From Erodium maritimum (Eukaryota; Streptophyta; Magnoliopsida; Geraniales; Geraniaceae): a DNA stretch of 64,000 nt. Positions 39,360 to 50,502 of this stretch are shown piece after piece. The first letter of the stretch is position 1. Every line of letters starts with the position of its first letter. The notes under the pieces were generated by a model. The model did no database searches. It was not told the origin of the DNA and worked only from the letters and a program-made list of their open reading frames with translations. The stretch covers positions 46,769,825-46,833,824 of the forward strand of contig OY997591.1 of the NCBI GenBank assembly GCA_963921825.1, written 5' to 3'. The position numbers were made by a program, and so were the translations under genes.

Positions 39360-42300
39360 TGTAAAACCCGTTTCGCTTCAAAAGGGTATTAAAACGCAAT
39401 CCGGAAACCCTAAGGTAGGTTTTTGAAACTAGTGAAAAAAAAAATGTGTTTATTAAAGGGCTGGACCGGGCGGGCCAGACCCGGCCCAAACCAGCAGACC
39501 CGGCCCAAGCCCAGGGTATAAAGACCCTTTTTAGGGTTTCAACCCTTTCAGTCTCACTTCTTCTCCTTCCTCACCTCAGCCGACCCTCACCCTCCCCCAC
39601 TCCTGCTGCTGCGCCTTCTTCGATCCCGTCCAGCCACCACGCCGCCGTCCTCTCCCGACGCCACCGTCGCCGGCCACCTCACCTCCCACGTCCGACCACC
39701 ATCTCCCTCACCGAGTTCCGGCCGCCACACCTCCTAACCCCGACCTCCTCTCCCGTCCCTCGACCCTCTCCCTCCTCTGGTTCGAAACCCCATCCCCGAC
39801 CTCCTTCTTCTTCGTCCACGCCGTCGCCGGCCACACTACCGACCTCCCTCCACCGGCCGTCCCTCTCTGTCCTCATCCAATCCCGAACCCGACCTCCCCT
39901 TCGCCGCCGTCACCTCCTCCGTCCGACCACGACAGCCACGCCCTCGACCCACCACCGTCCTCTCCCTCGCCTTCTCTCCTCTCACGGCCAACGCCGCCGC
40001 GCCGTGTTTTTCCGGCCGTGACGAAGCTCATGCTCAACCTCGGCCACTACCGCCGTGTCCTTCATCCCCCACCACCGTCCCTCTCGGTTCCGACCGTCCC
40101 GATCCCGAGCTCGGCCACCACCACTCTCCGCCGCCCGTTTCCCTTCGGTGAGAGATCTCACCACGGAGTTGGTCGCCGGCGATGGCTTCGCCGGTGGCCG
40201 GATCCGTTTCAATAACGTCTTCCCGCTTTATATTCTATCCCGTATTTACTCTAAATCTGATCGGTTTCGTGCTGTTCGTCTCAAGTAATTTTGGATCTGT
40301 TGAAATCGACTAATATCCGTTAAACCCGTTAAACAAATCGATTAAAATAGAATCGGATTGGAAATTAAAAAGGAAAGTAAAACGAAGCAAAATGGATTAG
40401 ATGTGGTCACGGTTTTGGAAAGAAAGGGGTTGTAAAATGGAACATCAGATATAAGAAAAAAAGGGTTTTAAAATGAAAAGGAATTAAAAGCGTTTCGGTT
40501 TTAAAAACAGTTTAAATCGAGGAGTTGTGAATCTAAGTTGTAAACGGGATTTAGGGACGGTTGTTCAAAAACCGAACCTAATTCATTTTGGTCTCAAAGA
40601 TCGGAACAGAATCAGATTTGAAATAAAAAGGGAATTCGTTTTAAAATAAAAACCGTTCTATTTTGAAAAAGGGTTATTAATCGGATGTAGGAACGACTCT
40701 GGAACTCTGGGTAGAATGAACTGCTATTTGGGTTTAAAAGGGAACAAAAGCGGACCGCTGAATCGGACCTCGGGATTCGGGCATTGGGACCGTGCCTCGC
40801 ATGCACCGGTTTCGGTGCTCGGTACTCAAACCCGATTCACCGTGACCCCGCTTTTATCCCGCTCAAGTTTAAAGGACAACTGTCGTTTTTAGACTGATTT
40901 AATCGTGACCTTTAGATTAACCTGGGAACCGCCTCTAATTTATGGCTTTCATGTTATCCTTAGCGTCCGGCTTCGATCGAAGTGAAGCCCGGAGGTAGCG
41001 AGCCAGAACGTCAGCAGCTAGGAAGCGTAGCGGTTGCTCTTCAGTTGAGGTAGGGAAAAGTAGCCGGATCTCGGCCCTGACTAGGGAAAGTTAACAGTAG
41101 ATTTGCATGTGACACCGGGGTGTCGTGGGTTGAGTAGGTTTAGTTTAAATACTAGAAAAGCATGATACGGGGTTGTAGCGTTTATCAGAAAAGCATGTTA
41201 CAGGAACTTAGGAATTATTGAGAAAGGCATGTGACACTTAGTAGTGTCGTAGGATCAGAGAACTTAGCGATAATTGAATTACTGGAGGCATATGACCATG
41301 CCCGGAGGTTGATTGTTTATTTTGGTGTCTTGGGCGGCCTTGAGAGCCCGCGTTTTATTATCGAGTTTTGGGTGGCCTTGAGAGCCCGTATTATTATTGT
41401 CGAGTCTGGGGTGGCCATAAGAGCCCGTGTTATTATTCGTGTTTGGGTGGCCATGAGAGCCCGTACTTTACTGTTGGCGTTTTAGCTGGCTTACGAGTTA
41501 GAGTCTCGGTAAGTTGCAAGCGTGTTTTATGGCTGGTGTCTTGGGAGGTCGTGAGTGCCCGTGGGGCTGTTGAGTCCGAGTTTTACGGTTAGTGTCTTGG
41601 TGGCCATGAGTGCCTATGAGTGTTGAACCTGTGTTGTTACTGGTTGTGAACTTGCTTGTGATTGTGATTGTGTTTGTGATTGTGTTTGTGGTTACCGGAG
41701 GTTGGGGGCCCGCTTCCTGAAACGGGGGTTCACGAGCACACGCGTCTGCATGTTCAGACGGGGTAGGGGGCCCGCCCGCCAATAAAGGGGTCCTGGCTGC
41801 GCGTGTGTGGTTTGGGTTTGTGAGCGTACCTTGGCTGGCTTATGGGTTATAGTCCCAGTAAGTTGCAGCATTTTCCGGCTGGCTTATGGGTTAGAGTCCT
41901 AGTAAGTTGCAGTATTTTCCGGCTGGCTTATGGGTTAGAGTCCCGGTAAGTTGCAGCATTCTTGGGTTGGCCTGACCGGGTTAGAGTCCCGGGAGGGCGT
42001 TCTTGGCAGCTGGTTTGCGATCCTTTGCGATCTTGTTTGGTATTGCGTGGTTGTCAGTCGTGTCTTTGGAGGAGGTCGTCAATCGTAGTGTGAGGTCTAC
42101 ATCACGTGTCCGAATGTTGAGTCAGTTGAGGAAGGTACTGGTCGTGTGTGTGTCTTTTGGGTCGTGGTTGGTGTCACCGGCTTTGTCTGCTAAGTATGCC
42201 GTAGTCAGTCTGTTATTCGTGGTGGTGAGCGAACGCTCACCCCTAGCTGCTTTTCCTACAGGTACCGTTCGTGGGACGGACTAGGTGAGCTCTCGAAGCT

Positions 42301-42516
42301 TGTGGAGCTAGGAGCGGAGTCCGGGTTTTGTCTTTTTAGTCTAGCGACGGATACCTCGCCTTTTGTCCGCTTGTGGGACGTTTATGTTGATTTGTAATTA
42401 TCCTTTGTTGAACTAAATTGTTATTGTAAATTGTTTTAATGGAAATGTTTGCAAAGTGTTTTCTTATTCTAAACGTTCGCGTCCCGAGTTCGGTTTACTG
42501 AAATTGGGGCGTGACA
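39360..42516 (+). mobile_element. Solo LTR 3 (gypsy LTR family B, subtype B2)
   Basis: 3157 bases from TGTAAAACCCG to GGGGCGTGACA, bounded by the exact duplication AAACC (39355-39359 and 42517-42521), with no interior. Plus orientation. A TATA box GGTATAAAGACC lies near 39516-39527, followed by a pyrimidine-rich start region and a GC-rich proline/serine/arginine-coding block (to about 40200) that I regard as LTR sequence, not a gene. The palindrome is at 42224-42241, 275 bases from the right edge, and three 48-base repeat copies lie at 41830-41985. Near identity to LTR 5 suggests recent insertion. Confidence 0.9.
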
Positions 42517-42521
42517 AAACC

Positions 42522-43177
42522 CCAAAAATTCAATCCCTAACATTAAACCTCGCAAAATCAAAACCCTAAATTCAAAACCCTAAGTTTAGAAATCTAAAAT
42601 CAAAACGCGAGATTAAAAACCCTACATTACTGACCTTGCACATTAAGGCTCGACGGATGAGTCAGGTCATTGTCGGAGTAGGAGCCTAGGCTTTGTAACG
42701 GCGCATGAGAGTCCAGGTCGTAGTTGGAAGGGCGGATGGGCTTCGGGACAACGTTGGATGGTCGAGGTGGTTATTAGAGGAGGGTGGTAGGCTTTGGGAC
42801 GGCGGAGGAAGCTTGAGATTGTTGTCTTTATTAGAGGAGGTTGTGCTGATGAGACGAGAGAACAATTGCTAAGAAGATAGAAGCACATAGATGAGAGAGA
42901 ACGTGACAAGAGAGAAGTGAAGAAAGTGTTTTCCTTTCTGACCTAAATATAGTCCTTACCGACGGATACATCATTCGTTGGTAAGTACTTTATCATTCAA
43001 ACGATGTCGTTCAAACATTAACACTTAATGAAAAAAATTATATATGGACGTTGTTGTATTGACAGATAACATATCCATCGGCCAAGATTCGTTGACCACC
43101 ATTTACCATAAAACCGCCATCTAAAATTACCCTTATTTTATTCCGAGATCATTTAATATTACATAAGGATGTGTAAG
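42522..43177 (-). promoter_or_regulatory. Putative 5' region and promoter of the CACTA-like gene
   Basis: On the minus strand the order is: subterminal motifs (43090-42955, including ATCCATCGGCCAAG and TTACCGACGGATACAT), a TATA-like GACTATATTTAGG near 42942-42954, then a CT-rich leader (TTCTTCACTTCTCTCTTG near 42910). The leader runs toward the Transposase_24-like remnant. Placement and orientation fit; transcription is inference. Confidence 0.45.
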
Positions 43178-43189
43178 AATGCCTAACAA

Positions 43190-44177
43190 CATTTAAAAAA
43201 AGCTCTCGTCTACCCTAGCCACCAGGGTTCAATCTACCCTAGCCATCAGGGTCCGCCGCCGCTACCGCCGCCAACGTCGCCACTCTCCGGCCTCCTCGCC
43301 CTCCTCGCATCTGACCCTCTCGCCACCGTCGCCTCCCCGCTGTTCCTGCACGACCTTCTTCCCTCCTCTGTCTGTTCTGCTTCCCGGGCGTCTCCCAGGT
43401 ACCGGATCCGATCTTTTGATAGGATAACCTGTTTGTTTGATTGAATACCAGAGCCTGCCCCGCTTCCCGATTCCGATCTAGCCTTCCTCCCCACCGCTCG
43501 CGATTCGATGCATCCTTCAATAGCCACCGTGGCCCTCCTGTCTCCGGTCTCCGGGATACGGGCTCCATGCGTCGTCCTCCATCTGCAGGGGCCTCCCGCC
43601 CCAGAGCCACCTATCGCCGGCATGGGTCCACTCCCTCGATGGATCTGGGATCCGGGGGGAAGGACGATAAGTCGGGGTCTGTCTCCACGGCACCCGAAGT
43701 CGGGACCCTCGATCTCGAACAAACCGTTGCGGGTCGAATCGTTGCTCTTGTCTTCCGCACTACTTCGAAAGATCCGGGCGAATCAAGACGAAGAATTGAC
43801 GATACCAGATCGCTCCAATGGCATGGGGCCTAGAAGAACTAGCATCGCAGATTTGGTAGTTTGCTCTTTCGATCGTGTGCTAATTTTTTTTTCCTGTCTT
43901 AAGTCGAATAAATTATTGGTTATTCACTGTGTTAGGTCGAATAATCTTTTGGCTCAATAAGTTTAGGACTTTGGTTTGTTATTTCTTTGTAACGTTGGAT
44001 CGAGGTACACTTGAGTTCGGATCTGCGAATCAAAGCAGACTATATGTATGGAACCATGTGCGCCCGACGGGCTACGGCCGATTGGGACAAAAAGCTGGTA
44101 TCCGGGACTGTTATGTCCCTCCTTGTAATCATGATATGAAATCGTAATACAACTACCTCTTTCCCATTTCAAAAAAA
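43190..44177 (+). mobile_element. Small LINE-derived retroposon with target duplication
   Basis: It is bounded by AATGCCTAACAA (43178-43189) and AATGTCTAACAA (44178-44189), 11 of 12 identical. The right end is poly-A after CTTTCCCATTTC. The left part has TACCCTAGCCACCAGGGTT twice, then CCGCCG-rich sequence, like the 5' UTR of plant L1 elements. No LINE enzyme domain is present. Frames of up to 150 codons in the GC-rich half match nothing I know and are probably chance. Confidence 0.65.
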
Positions 44178-44357
44178 AATGTCTAACAAAATAAAAAATT
44201 AACACATATATGATATTTACAGAAGAGAAATTTATTATGTAGTAGTCTCGGAACACTTGTATATACATTAGGAGTAAAAGAATACTGAGCCACAAATATG
44301 TACAACTTAATATCCTAAACTCTGTAATCAAGACCGTTCATATGGTACATATATGGG

Positions 44358-44570
44358 TTTTTTTTGGATCATCGCAGATTTTATTAAAAAGAGAGACTTT
44401 TCAAGTTAGAAAGTCTCTGAAGGTCGACAGACTAAAAGCACGATTACAAAGGAGCTCCCAGCAATGGAGCTTAAAGGCGCCGACCTTTAAAACTAAAGAG
44501 AATCCCCGAAAAATAAAAACCAACACAAAACAAACCAAAGTGAAAAATAAGGTTGAAAGCCAAAAAAACA
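44358..44570 (-). mobile_element. LINE 3' end fragment, heavily 5'-truncated
   Basis: T8 at 44358-44365 followed by GGATCATCGCAGATTTTATT. On the minus strand this ends AATAAAATCTGCGATGATCC plus poly-A, similar to the plus-strand end at 61230-61352 (AATAAAAATCTGAACTGATC plus poly-A). The upstream limit is a guess. Confidence 0.5.
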
Positions 44571-45369
44571 TTCATCTGACGGTAGTAAATACTCGATCGA
44601 TATGGGAAAATATTGTGGTCGAACATGTGGCACTAACTTACCCCACGTAAATTTTAAGCCTATGCAACGTTGGCCAGGTAACATATAAACCGATATATAT
44701 ATCCGTCGGTTTGGGTGATACATAATAATAAGAATTAATATAGACATAATGCATTATTTAAAACTTGATTGTATTTATGTTGTACTTGTCTTAAAACAAT
44801 CATTTAACAAAAGAGTGTACCTAAAACATGTTTTTAGGAGGAGAAATCAACGATTGTTAGATCGAAATAGGACATTTGCTCTCTATTTTATCTGTCAAGT
44901 TGGTTTAGTACTTGGCCAACGGATAATTTGTATATGTCGGCCATGTGAAAGAACAGAGCAACCTGTAGGTAGAATATTTCTTGTTTCATTTATTTTGTAA
45001 ACTGTTTATACAACATTTTCGATAAACCCATGAATACAATGTATTTTAGAAGACTTATACAAAACATTAAGTACACTTCACTTATATATACATCTAAGAT
45101 TCTTAATAATGTGTTACATTACATGTATGATGTTTAATCTAACTTCTTTCTCTCGTCATTGTTTAAGTCATCAACATCACACTCTTCCTCACTATTTTCG
45201 TTGTTTGTGTCATGTACATCATTCACTTCCTCTAGCACACCTTCGGAAGATGGGATAACATTAAGTTCGGCTATTACTCGTGATGGGGAAGGCTCAGTCT
45301 CCTGGTAAGGAGAGCCTTCCTTGTATGGGATTGGCATCAAAAATGTGTCAATTGTAGTTTAGTTATGTC
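44571..45369. other. Unassigned AT-rich sequence with CACTA-like words and an acidic frame
   Basis: CCGTCGGTTTGGG (44701) and GGCCAACGGATAA (44913) resemble the CACTA subterminal words. A minus-strand frame (45340-45134) is acidic: VIPSSEGVLEEVNDVHDTNN and EEECDVDDLNNDE. This could be the end of a second, mostly lost, CACTA gene, but I cannot support a family. Confidence 0.3.
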
Positions 45370-45382
45370 GATATATATATAT

Positions 45383-46044
45383 AGGGAAGCTTTTGGGTAC
45401 AAGCTCTTCTTATGGCACAAACTTGCGATCCAGTTTGGTTCATTAGATATAAGTCACATGGCAGCATCCTAGATAGTGAGCATTTTTTTTTTCCAATTTC
45501 TCTAATTTATTCATTCCCACTTCGTTTCAATTCCAATTTTTTTATTCTTTCACCACTATCTTTATTTTTCCAAGAGCTATCTATAGAGATGCATATTGAA
45601 TATATTTTGAGCAAAAAAATAAATAAAAACAGGATAAGTCTAACGTAATTGGAAATCGGAAATGTAAATCTGCAGTTATAAGATGTAATTACATTTTATT
45701 TTAGCGATATTACATTTCATTTCTACATATTTACATTTCATTTCTGCAGATTTACAAACTGTGTTCATCCGATTTACAATTACGTTGGACTTATCCTATT
45801 TTTATTTTTTGTGCTTCAAATATATTCAATATGCATCTCTATGGATAGCCCTTCGAAAAACAAAAATAATGGTGTAAGTATGAAAAAAATCGGAATTTAA
45901 ACGAAGCGGGAATGAATAAATTAGCGAAATTGGAAAAAAAATAAATGCTCACTATCTAGGATGCTACCATGTGGCTTATATCCAATGAACCAAATTGGTT
46001 CGCAAGTTTGTACCATAAGAAAAGTTTGCACCCAAAAGTAAACC
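45383..46044. mobile_element. Fold-back MITE 1 in TA microsatellite (Micron-like)
   Basis: The left arm (45383-45675) and right arm (about 45746-46044) are inverted copies nearly 300 bases long, for example ATCCTAGATAGTGAGCATTT at the left and its complement at the right. They meet around a 70-base centre between two CTGCAG sites. The ends begin AGG(G/T) directly beside TA runs (45370-45383 and 46045-46054). No coding capacity. Long arms, TA-run flanks and no gene fit the MITEs that settle in (TA)n, such as rice Micron elements. Confidence 0.8.
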
Positions 46045-46054
46045 TATATATATA

Positions 46055-46966
46055 GGATAACATTCAGGTACGACTTGGCCAATTTTGTGCGAAATACGAC
46101 TCAATCCCAGCCTTGGAATCGCAAATCGCATGACTTATTTTTTTTTTCACCAAGTTTCTTATTTTGATCTTTCCCGCTTCGTTTCAACTACGATTTAATT
46201 TTTTTCTTGCGCCAAAAACTTTCTTTTTTCAAGATCTATCTATCAAGTAGCATATTGAATATGTTTTGAAGCAAAAGAAAAACATGTACAAGCAAAAACA
46301 CAATTTGTTAACCGTACACTAATGTATGTTCTTGCAACTGTATTTGTATGAATAAGCTAATCTTAATGTATGTTTTGTATGTATGTTTTTACAACGGCAT
46401 GTTTTTTAATTTTCAGTTATGTATGTATGCTGAACTTAATGTATGTTTATACAATTTTAAATGTATGTTCTTGGCATTTTCATTTGTATGTGTAAGCCAA
46501 CCTTAATGCATGTTGTTTCAGTTGTATGTATACGCTAAACTTAATGTATGTTCTTACCATTTTCATTTGTATGTGTATGAATGTTTTGTACGTGTACGCT
46601 AATAAATTAAGATTAGCTTAAACATACATTAAGATTAGCTTATTCATACAAATGCAGTTGCAAGAACATACATTAGTGCACGATTAACGTTTTGTGTTTT
46701 TGCTTGTACATGTTTTTTTTTTTTTGCTTCAAAACATATTCAATATGCTACTTGATAGATAGATCTTGAAAAAAGAAAGTTTTTGGCGTAAGAAAAAATT
46801 AAATCGGAGTTGAAACGAAGCGGGAAAGATCCAAATAAGAAACTTGGTGAAAAAAAATATAAAAAAATAAGCCATGCGAAAATCGCAGCCCTTGGGCAAT
46901 ATGCGATTCCAAAGTTGGGATTAAGTCGTATTTCGTATTTAAAGATTGTGTTGTACCTGAAAGCTC

Positions 46967-46968
<2 letters not shown>
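46055..46968. mobile_element. Fold-back MITE 2, related to MITE 1
   Basis: Arms at 46055-46365 and 46617-46968 are inverted copies (for example GCAAGAACATACATTAGTG at 46660 and its complement at 46322). The 250-base centre holds loosely repeated AACTTAATGTATGTTCTTAC / TTTTCATTTGTATGTGTA words. The middle of each arm shares words with MITE 1 (CGCTTCGTTT, GCATATTGAATAT, TTTTGAAGCAAAA), so both belong to one superfamily. Flanked by TA runs on both sides. Confidence 0.8.
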
Positions 46969-47013
<45 letters not shown>

Positions 47014-47149
47014 TTCGCTATCAAATGAGAATGCACTCTTATGGTGTAAACTGCAAATTCATAGGAGGGTAAAAGGTGTCCTTGTTAGCGTACGCATAGT
47101 TCTGGTACCCCAACATGCAAAGCGCTAGTACCTTACATACAATGCTAAT
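46969..47149. repeat. (AT)n microsatellite and short direct repeats
   Basis: About 22 AT units (46969-47011) are followed by AGGTTCGCTATCAAATGAGA, possibly the remnant of a third TA-targeting element. Three copies of a CATGCAAAGCGCTAGTACC-like 20-mer begin near 47114 and recur at 47167 and 47187. Confidence 0.7.
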
Positions 47150-50100
47150 ATGTGTCCTTTTTCACTCATGCAAAGTGTTGGTACCAACATGCAAAGCGTT
47201 GGTACCTTCCATACAGTTAATACAGTTAATGCGACCACTTATGAGATTGGTGACGCATTGATCACATGGGCGGGTTGCCGTAAAGACTCTGTCATGGAGA
47301 AATGCAGCGATGAAGAAACCATTGTTGCGATAGTTGGAAACTACAAGGATGTGTTGCTACTGTCCATCGATAGTCCGCTCGACAATTGGGTACTCGACTC
47401 GGGAGCGTCTTTCCATACCACTCCGAGTCAAGAAGCAATGTAAAATTATGTTGCTGAGAATCTTGGAAAGGTCTATTTAGTCGATGGCTTGCCTCTACCC
47501 ATTGTTTGTCACGGAGCCATTACCTTGAAGATGTCGACCGGACGCGCGTGGAAGATAAAGAAGGTGAGACATGTGCCGAAGTTGAAACGAAATCTGATTT
47601 TTGTTGGTCAACTTGATGATGAAGGTCACAAAATTACCTTTGGCCAAGGTCAATGGAAAGTGGAAAAGGGTGCAATGGTGGTTGCTCGTGGTCTGAAAAT
47701 CGGCGCCCTCTACATGACAACAAGCTACCCCGACTCAGCAGATGTTGTTGAATATACTTAGAAAACCGAGTTGTGGCATCAACGACTTGGGCATATGAGT
47801 GAGAAAGGTATGAAGATTCTCGTCAAGGAGGGAAAGATTTCAGAGATTAAATCGATGAATCTATATTTGTGTGAAAGTTGTGTGCTTGGGAAACAGAAGA
47901 GAGTGAGTTTCTCAAGTGGAGGAAGGAAGCTGAAGACAGAGAAATTGGCATTGGTTCACATTGATGTATGGGGACCAGCCCAGGTAGCTTCTCTTATAGG
48001 GTCACATTATTATGTGACGTTCATAGATGACTCAACCAGAAAGGTTTTGGTGTACTTCATGAAACACAAGTTTGATGTACTGAATGTTTTCAAGACCTGA
48101 AAGCTTTGGATAAGAACGAGACAAACTTGAAGATTAAGAGTTTAAAGTTTGATAATGGTGGAGAATACATCGACGGTCACTTCAAGAAATATTATGCTCA
48201 GAACGGGATCAAGATGGTGAAAACCAATCCAAAAACACCTCAGCAAAACAGAGTAGAGGAGAGGATGAACTAAATGCTAAACAAGCGTGCAAGAAGCATG
48301 AGACTACACTCCGGGCTACTAAAGATTTTTTGGGCTGATGCGGTTAACACCGCGACGTATCTGATCAATTGAGGATCATCTGTTCCTTTGAATTTTATAA
48401 TTCTATAAGAGGTGTGGAGAGAGGTAAACTTATCTTTTATGAAATTATTTGGTTGTTTGTCTTATGTTCATATTGATGCCACTTCTAGAAGTAAACTTGA
48501 TGCAAAATCTAAGAAGTATTATATTGGCTATGGTGATCTGAGTTTGGTTATCGCTTCTGGAACGATCAAAATCGGAAGATCATCAAGAGCAGGGATGTCA
48601 TCTTTAATTAACAGGTACTCTACAAAGACAAGTTGCAACAGACTCCAGAGAGTCGAGAGTCCGAGAATGAACAATCAACAATGGTTGACTTGAGAGAGAT
48701 TCCTACACGCGAACCAGAGCGGGATATGTCGGAAGAAGATGAACATGAAATTCAAGAAGAGATTCATCAAGATAGCGACCCGAAAATCGAAGAACAAACG
48801 CCGACCTCTGCCGTACGTTTATCTTCTTGGATAAGAAAGCCAATACAGAGGTTTTCTCCGTTGTTGGACTTCATCTTGCTTACCGACAAAGGAGAGCCCG
48901 AATGCTATGATGAACCAAAGTATGTTTAGGAATCGAAGAAGTGGGAGCTGGCAATGAAGGATGAGATGGACTCACTATTGTCAAACCGGGCATGGGAGCT
49001 AGCTGAGCTTCCGGCTGGAAAGAAAGCATTGCAAAATAAGGGGGTCTACAAGATTAAAGAAGAGCACGATAGAAGCAAGCGCTACAAAGCGCGGCTGGTA
49101 GTCAAGGGTTTTCAGCAGAAGGAAGGCATTGACTACACCGAGATCTTCTCCCCAGTTGTGAAGCTGGTAACTATTCGAACAGTTCTTGGGTTAGTGGCAA
49201 AAGAAGATCTACACCTTCAACATATAGACGTAAGAACGGATTTCTTTCATGGTGAGTTAGAAGAAGAGATCTACATAAGGCAACCAGAGGGTTTCAAGGT
49301 CAAAGGAAAGAAGAAGATGGTGTGCAAGTTCCAAAAAAGTTTGTAGGGTTTAAAACAAGCTCCAAGGCATTGGTATAAGAAGTTCGCCAGCTTTATGAAG
49401 AAAGCTGAGTTCATGAGGTGTGAAGCAGATCATTGCTTCTACTTCAAGAGAAAAGGAATTCATACTTGATATTGTTGTTATATGTTGACGACACGTTAAT
49501 AGCAGGTGCAGATCTTACAGAAATTGAGAAGTTAAAGAAGAGGTTATCGAAGGAGTTCGAGATTAAGGATCTCGAGACTGCAAAGCAAATCCTCGGGATG
49601 AGGATTACGCGGAGCAAGGAAAGGCTGAAACTGTCACAAGAAGACTATGTGAAGAAGTTAGTGAAAATTTTTAACATGGACGATGTCAAGTCTATCGGAA
49701 CTCCTTTAGGCAATCACTTTTGGTTGTCTAAGGGCGACTCGCCCATGACAGAAGAGGATAGGGCGTACATGGATAAGGTTCCCTACGCTTCAGCTATCGG
49801 AAGTATTATGTACGCGATGGTATGCACGAGACCGGACATTGCACATGTAGTGGGAGTTGTGAGTCGATTTATGCGTAATCCAGGCAAACAACATTGGAAG
49901 CCGTGAAGTGAATTTTCAGGTACCTTAAAGGAAGCTCAAGTACGGAATTGTGCTTCAAGAAGTCCGACCCGGGACTTGAAGGGTTCATTGATGCAGACTA
50001 TTGTGGTGACATCAATAGTAGAAATAGTACGTCCGATTATGTCTACACATTTGTAGGTACTGCAATCAATTGGGTTTCAAGGTTGTAGAAGATTATTGCT

Positions 50101-50502
50101 CTTTCTAGCTACGAGGGTGAGTACGTGGCTGTGACGGAGGCTACGAAGGAGGTGATTTGGCTTCAGTCTTTTCTATAAGAGTTGTGGCATAATCAGGAGG
50201 GTAGTGTTCTTCACTACGACAGCCATAGAGCCATTCACTTGGTTAAGAACCCGGGGTACCATGCTCGAACAAAGCATATACAGCTTCGTTACCACTTCAT
50301 CGGAGAGGCTTTGGAGAACGATATGTCAGTCCTCAAGAAGACCGCAGAAAATGAGAATCATACGGATATGTTTACGAAGGTCGTGCCCAATGAAAAGATG
50401 AAGCTGTGTGAAACTTCAGTGGGCTTAGCCGAGTGAAGAGCTGAGACTTCACTTGTAAATGCGTAAAGACATGTGATCAAGATTAGTCTTTAAGTCGGAG
50501 AT

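Larger units (their letters stand above)
32773..43177 (-). mobile_element. CACTA (En/Spm)-like transposon, non-autonomous looking, holding two solo LTRs
   Basis: Evidence is cumulative. The left end has CACTCCTAGACAACGGATCC (32773) followed by an array of short GGTGAAC/CCGACGGATA repeats, the subterminal layout of CACTA elements. The right end region (42950-43100) has the same motif types (TTACCGACGGATACAT, ATCCATCGGCCAAG), the last also at 33288. Between them a minus-strand gene resembles the TnpA-like/Transposase_24 class, with a TATA box near 42946. Solo LTRs at 34218-37517 and 39360-42516 interrupt it; without them about 3.9 kb remain. No TnpD/TNP2 transposase is visible inside. The right terminus and 3-bp target duplication could not be fixed. 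Confidence 0.5.

Noticed and set aside
39446-40021. 191-codon Pro/Ser/Arg-rich frame
   Set aside because: It lies within LTR 3 just after the LTR TATA box, in GC-rich sequence open in several frames; no domain is recognised.
39310-42630. Interstitial telomere repeat
   Set aside because: The AACCCTAAA words are irregular and scattered, not a head-to-tail (CCCTAAA)n array.
43441-43960. Overlapping 130- and 150-codon GC-rich frames
   Set aside because: Within a small retroposon with target duplications; Arg/Pro/Ser-rich, no known domain, open in several frames.
46740-47036. Frames rich in Ile-Tyr repeats on both strands
   Set aside because: They are translations of the (AT)n microsatellite and MITE arm.
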